A DNA stretch of 21,877 nt, taken from contig CAZJQI010000067.1 of assembly GCA_964548275.1 (NCBI GenBank), positions 1 through 21,877 of the forward strand. The letters are read 5' to 3'. The notes under the pieces were generated by a model. The model was not told the DNA's origin and did no database searches. It saw only the letters and a list, made by a program, of their open reading frames with translations. A program made the position numbers and the translations under genes. The stretch is from JAUVUV01 sp964548275. GTDB lineage: Bacteria > Gemmatimonadota > Glassbacteria > GWA2-58-10. This document shows positions 6,579 through 13,540 of this stretch, piece by piece (position 1 is the first letter of the stretch; each line of letters opens with the position of its first letter).

Positions 6579-8993
6579 TTACCACCGCTGCGCGGGCAGA
6601 TTCTCGATATCCTCGAAAGCCCCGGGTACCCCTTTGGCCGGGCCGTAGAACACGCTGCCGCCGAATGATGTCAGGAAAAGCTTGCCCTGGTTGTGGGGGT
6701 CTGGCACAGGACGGTGCCCCCACTTGAAATTGTAGCCGCCCAGGCGCTGCCAGTTCTCTCCCCGGTCATCACTGCGGAAAGCCGCACTGTTGAAAGTGTT
6801 GATATAAATCGTGTTCGGATCGAACGGGTCGACCGCAGCCGCGTAAACGTGCATGTCCTCGCTGAAAACCTGTTTCCAGCTCCTGCCGCCGTCCTCGGTG
6901 CGGTAGAGCCCCCCGCCGATTTCGGCTCCCTTCACATTGAGCGGCCAGCAACTGAGATACATCCTTTTCGGCTCTGTGGGATCGAAAACCAGGTCATTCG
7001 GGGCAGTGACCCGCTCAGGGAGGGCCATCGGCTGCCAGCTTTCTGCTTGGTCGTCGCTGTAATAGAGCGCCCCGGGAATAACTTCTCTACCCTCGATACC
7101 GCCCCGGGCAACGAGCAGGATCAATCTTCCGGTGGGCAGAAAGGCCATGCGCCAGGCGTTGAGATTACCTTTAAGTCCCTTGTTTTTAACCTCCCAGGTA
7201 CGGCCGCCGTCGACTGTTTTCCACACCCCGTAGCCGAAATCACAGACATAGAGGGTGCGCGAATCGACCGGGCTTTCCGGGTCGAGCAGGATATGGGTGC
7301 ACACTGCGCCCAGGCGCATTCCCTTGCGGTATTCGCCGTTTATCATCACTCCCTTGTGCAGAAGTTCCCACCACCTGCCGCCGTCCCCGGACAGCGAGAC
7401 TCCGCCCTGCTGCCGTCCGTTGACCAGGTTGCCAGAGCGGAACATTTTCGGCCGCGGCAGATCGTGAACATTGGACCAGCAGGCCCAGATACGGCCTCTC
7501 GCCGCCGGGTCGAACTCCAGCCAGTAGCATGTGTTACGCCACTGGCGGGGGATACCAGTGATCGAGTGGTGCCAGCTCTTGCCGCTGTCAAATGTATGGA
7601 AAAGCCCGATATCGGTATAGGTGATAAAAAAGTGGTTCTTATCGAACGGGTCGAAATGGATTCCGTAGGTGGTGGTCACATCCAGGCCCCGGCTGGTCGC
7701 AGAGCCGTCGGGGAAATCCTCGCTGATCACCTGCTGCCAGTTGGCTCCGCCGTCCTCGGTTTTATATGTGCGCCCGGAATCCGTAGCGTAGCATACATCC
7801 GGGTTGGTGGGGCAGACCCCCAGGTGGCTCGGGTTCCCAAACCAGCCGAGATATTTTTTCAGCCAGCCGCCGGTGAAATTACGGGTAAGCACCTTGCCGC
7901 CAGCCACGGTAACCGACCAGTTCCAGGTTTCACCGCCGTTCTCGCTTTTGAATATACCCCGATACCTCTGGGGGTTGCCGTTTTCACTCACCCAGAACGG
8001 ACTGCAAGACAGGTAGATAATTTCCGGCTGGTTTTCGCAAACTGCGAGGGTTCTGAAACCCGGCAGCATTCCCCCGGCCGAATTCTCCGCAACCAGGTTC
8101 CCGTTGACCTGGCGCCAGCTTTGGCCCAGATCATCAGAGCGGTAGATTCCTCCGCTCACCTCGTCCTCCTGCTGGCTTATCCCGGAGAGGACGTAGATCA
8201 CACCGTCCCCGGTCCCTTTGCCGCCGTCCGCCGCCTGGATACTCGGCACAGGCAGCGAAAGCTCGGCGACCAGGCCGCGTTCGGCCGAGACGCGTATGCA
8301 TGCGCGGTCCGTGAGCACGACTGCCTCGCCGGGCGCACCCTCCCAGCTTCCGGGGAAAATGCCGAGCACTCTGCGCCCCGGTATCTCGGCCAGCACTTTC
8401 CAGCTTGCCCCGCGGTCAGTCGAAACCAGCACCCGGCAGGGCTTGCCCGAACGCCAGCTCGGGGAAAGGCCGATATAAATAATGTCGCTGTCGGCCGGGT
8501 TCACATGCACCTTGACAATCGAGCCGTCGGGCAAGCCGTCTCTGGTGATAAACCGCTGGTCGGCGTGGTCTCCGGTCATGGTCTCAGAGGTCACGTTCGC
8601 CGGGTCGGGGTAAATCAAGCGCCAGCGCCGGCCCTTGTCCTCTGAGCGGTAAAGGCCGGTGTTGGATGCATAAACCGTGGCCGGATTATTGGGGTCGAAT
8701 TCGAAATCCTGAACCACGGTGCGAAGGTTGAATATCCTCCAGGAGTTACCGCCGTTTTCAGTTACATAGGCCCCGGTCATGTCGCAGCGCACGAAAACGT
8801 GATTCGGATCCGCCGGGCTGATTGTCGGTTCGTACTGGGATCCGCCGCCGCCGGGGCCGATCACCTGCCAGCGCTCGACCCCGGTAGTTCCCTGTTCTGG
8901 AGGTTCCTGCTGTTTTTCGCAGCCGAAAAAAGAAATCAGAAAGACAGAAAGGAGCAAGGGGAGAACCAGGTAGCTTATCGAACGCGCTCTCAT
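6579..8993 (-). CDS. Asp-box (BNR) double-propeller lipoprotein, GH74-like
   Basis: This is an 804-residue predicted lipoprotein: a basic start, a hydrophobic stretch and SFFGC with Cys25 as the lipidation site. About a dozen Asp-box motifs (S-x-D-x-G-x-x-W type) are spread over the whole length, for example VTENGGNSWR, RSDDLGQSWR, KTEDGGANWQ, RTEDGGRSWK and RSDDRGENWQ. This suggests two seven-bladed propellers as in GH74 xyloglucanases and sortilin-like proteins. VRCDMTGAY (Asp71) resembles the RTDxGGAY segment that carries the catalytic base in GH74, and TYTDIGLF (Asp461) lies near the start of the second half, about where the second catalytic Asp would fall. GH74-like endoglucanase activity is therefore plausible but unproven; a glycan-binding propeller is the alternative. 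GGGAGG lies 5 nt before the ATG. Its surface location fits the neighbouring degradative genes. Confidence 0.75.
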   Translation of the reverse strand: MRARSISYLVLPLLLSVFLISFFGCEKQQEPPEQGTTGVERWQVIGPGGGGSQYEPTISPADPNHVFVRCDMTGAYVTENGGNSWRIFNLRTVVQDFEFDPNNPATVYASNTGLYRSEDKGRRWRLIYPDPANVTSETMTGDHADQRFITRDGLPDGSIVKVHVNPADSDIIYIGLSPSWRSGKPCRVLVSTDRGASWKVLAEIPGRRVLGIFPGSWEGAPGEAVVLTDRACIRVSAERGLVAELSLPVPSIQAADGGKGTGDGVIYVLSGISQQEDEVSGGIYRSDDLGQSWRQVNGNLVAENSAGGMLPGFRTLAVCENQPEIIYLSCSPFWVSENGNPQRYRGIFKSENGGETWNWSVTVAGGKVLTRNFTGGWLKKYLGWFGNPSHLGVCPTNPDVCYATDSGRTYKTEDGGANWQQVISEDFPDGSATSRGLDVTTTYGIHFDPFDKNHFFITYTDIGLFHTFDSGKSWHHSITGIPRQWRNTCYWLEFDPAARGRIWACWSNVHDLPRPKMFRSGNLVNGRQQGGVSLSGDGGRWWELLHKGVMINGEYRKGMRLGAVCTHILLDPESPVDSRTLYVCDFGYGVWKTVDGGRTWEVKNKGLKGNLNAWRMAFLPTGRLILLVARGGIEGREVIPGALYYSDDQAESWQPMALPERVTAPNDLVFDPTEPKRMYLSCWPLNVKGAEIGGGLYRTEDGGRSWKQVFSEDMHVYAAAVDPFDPNTIYINTFNSAAFRSDDRGENWQRLGGYNFKWGHRPVPDPHNQGKLFLTSFGGSVFYGPAKGVPGAFEDIENLPAQRW

Positions 8994-9211
8994 GATCGCC
9001 TCCCGGGCGGACTGAGATCATTCAGGAATTCCGCCTCTGGAAAATAAAAGTGGCTGATTTTAGGCCGGAAAAGAGAAGTAAATTAAAGTAATAAATTATT
9101 TTTAGATTGAAACTTATTTCCGTATCAATTGCAGGTAGAAAATCCAGACGAACGGTTCGAACCGAATAATAGGCGGTAGCCCTGGCCGGGATTCCCCTTG
9201 CAGGCTCCGGT

Positions 9212-10147
9212 TCAGAGCAAATTTTTTCTCTCAAGCCAGTCGGAGCTTATCCGGGTCAGGGAATCGATCAGTTTCCGGTTCGAAGGGTGAACGTGTTGGG
9301 TATCCAGCCAGACCAGTTCCTTGGGCCTGTTCGCTTTATTAAAAAGCAGCCTCACACATCGCACGGGTATCTTTTCATCCAGGCTGCTGTTGATCATCAG
9401 AAGAGGCCTGGGCGAGAACCGGTCAACATAAGCTGTCGGCTCGAACGGGGAAATCAGAGTGCCTAATATGTGACTTGCAAATTTACGTAGTGGAGTGAAA
9501 CGCACCTTTTGCCGAAGGTTCCAGTCGATCAGCTCTTCCAGGTCACCCGCGCCGTAGATCAATACAACGCCACTGACCCGGTCGTCAAGGGCGGCAATCA
9601 CTGCAAAGGGCACACCGAAACTGGCTCCCAGAACCGTGATCCTGTCCTTATCCACCTCTGGCCTGCTGCAGAGGTAGTCCAGCACGTTGAATGCCATGCC
9701 TGCCGCGTCGAAAGCCGCTCTCTGAAGCGAATGGAGCATTGCCAGTACCCTGGCCGGGGTTATCATTTCCTCGGGATAGGAGGGGTAATCCATTGCGCAG
9801 AGCACAACCTGTTTTTCCAAACTGATAAGACCTGCTGCCCGGGCACCGGTGTGCTGCCCTCCCATAATCATCACTGCAGGAAGAGGTTTGTCAATGCCAA
9901 GCGGAATGCGAAGGTTTCCCCTGGTCACACGCCCGAGTTGATCGTTCAGGGTAAAGGCGATTTCCCTGTATCCGGCTGAGTCTCCCAGCAAACTTTCCTC
10001 TGCGGACATAAGGGGGCTGTGTTCTGCGAAAAGCCTGTCGGTGTGGTCAATCGCATTGTACCAGATACTCGCGGCAATCAGGATCAATACGCCAGCGGCT
10101 GCAGCTATCAGAATGTACGTTATAAGCACTTTCAGCTTAAATTTCAT
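9212..10147 (-). CDS. membrane-anchored alpha/beta hydrolase, esterase-like
   Basis: This is a 311-residue protein with one N-terminal hydrophobic segment (about 7-29), an anchor or uncleaved signal that would place the catalytic domain outside the cytoplasmic membrane. The alpha/beta-hydrolase triad is visible: the nucleophile elbow GASFG (Ser176), Asp257 in SSLDEKIP, and His285 or His287 in DTQHVHP. GGQHTG (96-101) is a likely oxyanion-hole segment. The layout matches dienelactone hydrolase or acetyl-xylan-esterase-like peptidase S9 relatives. Substrate is not predictable; deacylation of a polysaccharide is a guess from the neighbours. The ribosome site is weak. It is divergently oriented from the mutarotase gene, with 233 bp between the starts, and the lipoprotein gene follows 218 bp downstream. 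Start at 10147 is the only one that keeps the whole hydrophobic segment. Confidence 0.8.
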   Translation of the reverse strand: MKFKLKVLITYILIAAAAGVLILIAASIWYNAIDHTDRLFAEHSPLMSAEESLLGDSAGYREIAFTLNDQLGRVTRGNLRIPLGIDKPLPAVMIMGGQHTGARAAGLISLEKQVVLCAMDYPSYPEEMITPARVLAMLHSLQRAAFDAAGMAFNVLDYLCSRPEVDKDRITVLGASFGVPFAVIAALDDRVSGVVLIYGAGDLEELIDWNLRQKVRFTPLRKFASHILGTLISPFEPTAYVDRFSPRPLLMINSSLDEKIPVRCVRLLFNKANRPKELVWLDTQHVHPSNRKLIDSLTRISSDWLERKNLL

Positions 10148-10246
10148 TTGAACTCTGAGTATTGATTTGAATGTCCAGCTTTATTTTACAACCTTTTCCT
10201 TTCTTTTTAAATGTTTTTGAAAAATGAAACCTCAGGTGCTGCGGGA

Positions 10247-10275
10247 TTGACAACAAGTTTCGCAAGAACTATAAG
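10247..10275 (+). promoter_or_regulatory. near-consensus sigma70 promoter for the mutarotase lipoprotein
   Basis: TTGACA (10247-10252), a 17-bp spacer and TATAAG (10270-10275) give an almost perfect housekeeping promoter. Transcription would begin near 10282, leaving a leader of about 100 nt before the ATG at 10381. The -35 box lies inside one arm of a 9-bp inverted repeat, GGATTGACA (10244-10252) and TGTCAATCC (10355-10363). The second arm is just ahead of the ribosome binding site. Confidence 0.75.
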
Positions 10276-10380
10276 TTTGCCGGGTCTTTCTTTTATTGGA
10301 CTATCACTGAAGTTAATTTTAAAATAAATGGTGGTTTCCATTGAAAGACATATCTGTCAATCCTGACACAGGAGAAAGGT

Positions 10381-11499
10381 ATGAGTTATCCGAAGCCGCA
10401 AGATTTCATTGACAGGCCCGCAATCCCAGCCAGCGGGATTATTCTGACCGGTGCAATCCTGCTTTTTACTTTCTTTCCCTCCGGCTGCGGCCAGAAAGAT
10501 CCGGGCACGCAAGCTCCCGCCACCGGGAAGTTCACCTATAATTTCCGGGTGGAAAAAGACAGCCAAAGCGGCCATACGGTGGTGGCACTGGTCAGGCAAG
10601 GCGGCAAGCGGTCGCTGGAAGCCAGAATAGCCCCCTATGCCGGGGCGAACCTGTTCGGTCTGTCTTATGGCGAAACCGAGCTCATACTCGGCCCTGCCTC
10701 TCTGGAAAAATTCGACGGTTCCCGGTTCGGCACGCCGGTTCTATATCCCACGCCCTGCCGGATACCGGGCGGGAAGTTCACTTTTCTCGGCAGAAAATTC
10801 GATTTCGGGATCAACCGGGACGACACCCATATCCACGGGCTTGTACGCAACCGGCCCTGGCAGTACGAACCCCCGCAGGTGGATGGAAACGGGGTGAGTT
10901 TCCGCACCTGGATCGAGTTTGCCCCGGGCAGCCCGCTTTATAAAAAATTCGGCTACGACCATACGCTGAGCCTGGTGTACAGTCTGGACGAAAGGGGTTT
11001 GCGGATCGCCTACGAGGTGGAAAACCGGGCCAGCGAGCCCCTGCCTTACGGTTTCGGCTTTCATCCGTATTTCAACTATCCGGGTGCCCGCGAGGAGGTT
11101 TTTCTCACAGTGCCTGCGGCCGGCTACATGGTGATGGAGAACCTGATTCCCACAGGAGGCATAGAAAAGCTGGCGGGCAAGTACGATCTGCGCCTGCCCG
11201 CGCGTGTGGCTGATGTCGTGCTGGATGACGTTTTCACCGGCATAGTGCCGGATCACCCGGCAACTATCGAGTGGCGGGTGAGCGGGGTGCGGTTCACGCT
11301 CAATGCCTCAAAGGAGTTCACCCACTTGATTGTTTACGACCAGCCTGAGAACCCGTTTTTCTGCGTGGAGAACCTCACCTGCTCGCCTGACGCGCACAAC
11401 CTATACGCTAAGGGCTTTCAGGAAGAATCAGGCCTGAAGATCGTGCCGCCGGGCGGGAAAAGCACAGGGTGGGTGCATTATGTGGTGGAGGAGATGTAG
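10381..11499 (+). CDS. aldose 1-epimerase (galactose mutarotase)-like lipoprotein
   Basis: This is a 372-residue protein of the galactose mutarotase-like fold, which interconverts alpha and beta anomers of aldoses. Conserved features are visible: HIHGLVRNRPW supplies one histidine, FGFHPYFNYPG the second catalytic histidine, and FFCVENLTCSPDA the likely catalytic glutamate. Unlike ordinary cytoplasmic mutarotases it starts with a 35-residue leader holding a hydrophobic stretch and FPSGC (Cys36), consistent with lipoprotein processing, followed by a short low-complexity linker. It would therefore act at the cell surface or in the periplasm. GGAG lies 9 nt before the ATG and a near-consensus promoter lies about 100 bp upstream. 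It is transcribed alone, convergent with the sulfatase gene. Non-enzymatic sugar-binding homologues exist, but the kept histidines and glutamate argue for activity. Confidence 0.85.
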   Translation: MSYPKPQDFIDRPAIPASGIILTGAILLFTFFPSGCGQKDPGTQAPATGKFTYNFRVEKDSQSGHTVVALVRQGGKRSLEARIAPYAGANLFGLSYGETELILGPASLEKFDGSRFGTPVLYPTPCRIPGGKFTFLGRKFDFGINRDDTHIHGLVRNRPWQYEPPQVDGNGVSFRTWIEFAPGSPLYKKFGYDHTLSLVYSLDERGLRIAYEVENRASEPLPYGFGFHPYFNYPGAREEVFLTVPAAGYMVMENLIPTGGIEKLAGKYDLRLPARVADVVLDDVFTGIVPDHPATIEWRVSGVRFTLNASKEFTHLIVYDQPENPFFCVENLTCSPDAHNLYAKGFQEESGLKIVPPGGKSTGWVHYVVEEM

Positions 11500-11609
11500 A
11501 GATGAAGACAGGAGATATTACAATACGGCTATATAATGTTTTATACAACCTATTCTTTGAATTAAGTTATGTGATGTTAGAATTTGTTTAAAATACTCCA
11601 GCTTTTTTT

Positions 11610-11651
11610 ATTCTTTCTCCTGTATTCTGACTCCTGACTCCTGTCTTCTGT
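11610..11651 (-). repeat. heptameric tandem repeat array between convergent genes
   Basis: Six adjacent 7-bp units of the form (A/T)CAG(A/G)A(G/T) read on the minus strand: ACAGAAG, ACAGGAG, TCAGGAG, TCAGAAT, ACAGGAG and a diverged AAAGAAT. The array starts just after the sulfatase stop codon. An inverted partial copy, GAAGACAGGAG, lies at 11504-11514 just after the mutarotase stop, and it pairs perfectly with 11638-11648. The intergenic RNA from either strand could fold into a long-range hairpin. Confidence 0.75.
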
Positions 11652-11653
11652 TT

Positions 11654-13285
11654 TCAAAAAATCTCAAAATACGCACTGATTTCCTTACTTTCCTTATATC
11701 CAATCCGAATCGCCCGTGTCCTCAAATTTGAGTTTTTTACCAATCTTATCGCACCGGTGTAAATCTTCCAGGCGGGATTCTCTCCGTCATCAGTTGTCCA
11801 GGCTATCGAGGCGCCGTGCGTGGGGCAGGCGATCCGCACATTCACCGTGCCCTTGAACCTCCCCCCGTTCGGTACGATAACCGGCGCGAGAGTGACAGGC
11901 TGCACTCCCCCGGGCCAGAACCTCTCGATCAACTCGTCCTCTTGCACGAAACCCAGATCGCCGATCTTTTCCATCCAGTGCTCGAGGGCCTTGCTCATCC
12001 TGTGGCGAACCTCCCTGTATTTCGGGTCGTAGGCCAGGTTGTTTATCTCGTGCGGGTCGGACTCGGTGTCGTACAGCTCGTGCACCGGCTTTGTGTCCTG
12101 GAAAAAAAGTTTCTGCGGCCCCTCCAGCTTGCCCTCAGCAGCAAGCCTGCGCCATTCCTGCATTGTGGGCATCAGGTCCATATAGGCGATGCGCTGGGCA
12201 TATGGCTTTTCCGGGTTGAAATTGCGAATGTACTTGAATCGCTTGTCACGCACGCAGCGTATCATGTCATAGGTTTCATCCATGCGGTCGCGGTGGGCGA
12301 AAATATACTCGCGCGTCCCGGCTTTCTGCTCTCCCAGGAACGCCTGTCCCTGCATGTGGGAGGGAATCTCCACCCCGGCAATAGAGAGCACGGTGGCCCC
12401 GAGATCGATCGAGGAAACCAGTCCGTTGCTTACAGTTGCTGGCTTGATCACACCCGGCCAGCGCACTATGAGCGGAACCTGGATCCCCGAATCATATATC
12501 CAGCGTTTGGCTCGCGGAAGGCCTCTTCCGTGGTCGCTCCAGAAAAAAACCACAGTGTTACGGGAAAGGCCGTCCCGTTTCAGACGAGCCAGCAGTTCGC
12601 CGACCTCTCTGTCCAGTTGCTCGATATTGTCCAGGTAGCGGGCAAAATCCCTGCGCACCAGTGGAGTGTCCGGATAGTAGGGCGGCAGGCTCACACCGGC
12701 CGGGTCTTTCGCGGGATCCTTTTCCAGGGGCACCCGGATCCGGCTTTCATGGGTCATGGTGAAATTGATCACACTGAAAAACGGCTGTCCCGGCTCTCTC
12801 TCATCCCAGTCTTTGTGCCTGGTGCCGTTGTTGTCCCATGCGGTCAGTGGAGAAGCGAACTGGTAATCAGTTTTGGAGCGGTTGGTACAGTAATAGCCGG
12901 CTGCGCGCAGGTATTCAGTAAAGCAGTGAACGTTCGGAGGAGGCACGGCCTCGTAACCTTTGACCGAGGTGCGCATGTGCATCGATCCGATCGAGTTCGG
13001 GTACATGCAGGTGATAATTCCCGAGCGGTTGGGAGCGCACACCGGGGCAACAGTATAGGCATTGGTATACATGATACCCTGGCTTGCCAGCCTGTCGAGA
13101 TTCGGCGTGGAAATATTATCATAGCCATAGCAGCCCAGTTCCCTGCTGATATCCTCGCAGCTTATCCAGAGTATGTTGGGCCTTTCTCTGGCGAGCAGAT
13201 TCGAAACGGTTTCGGGCAGAGCTATCGCCGCCAGAGCAGCGCCACTGAGCCCGATGAATTTTCTGCGTTTGATTGAACCAGACAC
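11654..13285 (-). CDS. Tat-type exported sulfatase with C-terminal chitobiase-like domain
   Basis: This is a 543-residue type I (formylglycine) sulfatase. It starts with a twin-arginine signal, KRRKFIGLSG, plus a hydrophobic stretch. The formylglycine motif is CAPNRSGIIT (Cys83 to Thr92); Cys83 would be converted to formylglycine. The next residue is Cys93 where the consensus C-x-P-x-R-x-x-x-x-T-G has Gly. Other catalytic elements include Asp45 in SCEDIS, His179 in FTMTHES, Asp251/His252 in WSDHGRG and Lys260 in RAKRW. The overall pattern resembles heparan-N-sulfatase-like bacterial sulfatases. After about residue 455 a beta-rich tail containing IAWTTDDGENPAWKIYTG resembles the chitobiase/beta-hexosaminidase C-terminal domain. 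The start is GTG, supported by GAGG 6 nt upstream. The substrate is presumably a sulfated glycan. No formylglycine-generating enzyme is in the window. Confidence 0.88.
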   Translation of the reverse strand: MSGSIKRRKFIGLSGAALAAIALPETVSNLLARERPNILWISCEDISRELGCYGYDNISTPNLDRLASQGIMYTNAYTVAPVCAPNRSGIITCMYPNSIGSMHMRTSVKGYEAVPPPNVHCFTEYLRAAGYYCTNRSKTDYQFASPLTAWDNNGTRHKDWDEREPGQPFFSVINFTMTHESRIRVPLEKDPAKDPAGVSLPPYYPDTPLVRRDFARYLDNIEQLDREVGELLARLKRDGLSRNTVVFFWSDHGRGLPRAKRWIYDSGIQVPLIVRWPGVIKPATVSNGLVSSIDLGATVLSIAGVEIPSHMQGQAFLGEQKAGTREYIFAHRDRMDETYDMIRCVRDKRFKYIRNFNPEKPYAQRIAYMDLMPTMQEWRRLAAEGKLEGPQKLFFQDTKPVHELYDTESDPHEINNLAYDPKYREVRHRMSKALEHWMEKIGDLGFVQEDELIERFWPGGVQPVTLAPVIVPNGGRFKGTVNVRIACPTHGASIAWTTDDGENPAWKIYTGAIRLVKNSNLRTRAIRIGYKESKEISAYFEIF

Positions 13286-13305
13286 AGCAATCCTCGCTTT
13301 TTAAA

Positions 13306-13340
13306 TGGAACAGGTTTTATCTTTTTAAACGTTTGTTCCA
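13306..13340 (-). promoter_or_regulatory. inverted repeat in the sulfatase leader
   Basis: TGGAACA (13306-13312) and TGTTCCA (13334-13340) form a perfect 7-bp inverted repeat around a 21-nt spacer, beginning about 20 bp upstream of the GTG start. It could be an operator or a leader hairpin. Two of the spacer ends are AT-rich, and no matching regulator gene is in view. Confidence 0.3.
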
Positions 13341-13461
13341 GATCGATACCTTTCAGCTTGTGTTTGTGATATCGAGGTATAAAACTGAAGATATATACAG
13401 GGATTATTTAAAAATTAACCCGGTCTTGATGATAAGACAATATCAATCCTGCGAAAAAATC

Positions 13462-13490
13462 TTGTACCAATCCACATGGAAGATTAAGAT
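13462..13490 (+). promoter_or_regulatory. candidate promoter of the ceramidase-like gene
   Basis: TTGTAC (13462-13467), a 17-bp spacer and TAAGAT (13485-13490) lie about 50 bp upstream of the chosen ATG. Spacing is ideal and each box differs from consensus at two positions. The gene has 255 bp of divergent AT-rich intergenic DNA upstream, so a promoter must lie here; this is the best match seen. Confidence 0.4.
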
Positions 13491-13540
13491 TTAACAAATT
13501 CGGTCAAATACCATTTTCAGCTATTGTGAAGGAGACGAAC

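Noticed and set aside
6693..8645. 650-codon open frame on the plus strand opposite the Asp-box lipoprotein gene
   Set aside because: It is antisense to a well-supported gene and arises from the GC-rich third positions of that gene. It has no ribosome site or recognisable domain.
9148..9170. tRNA T-arm-like sequence GGTTCGAACC
   Set aside because: The flanking bases do not form a 5-bp T stem in tRNA geometry on either strand, and no acceptor or anticodon arms are found. It is a simple palindrome.
11610..11651. CRISPR array
   Set aside because: The units are 7-bp tandem repeats without spacers, and no cas genes are present.
11816..13276. 486-codon open frame on the plus strand opposite the sulfatase
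   Set aside because: It is a shadow of the sulfatase, with unusual His/Val-rich composition and no motif. The sulfatase reading has full catalytic signatures.
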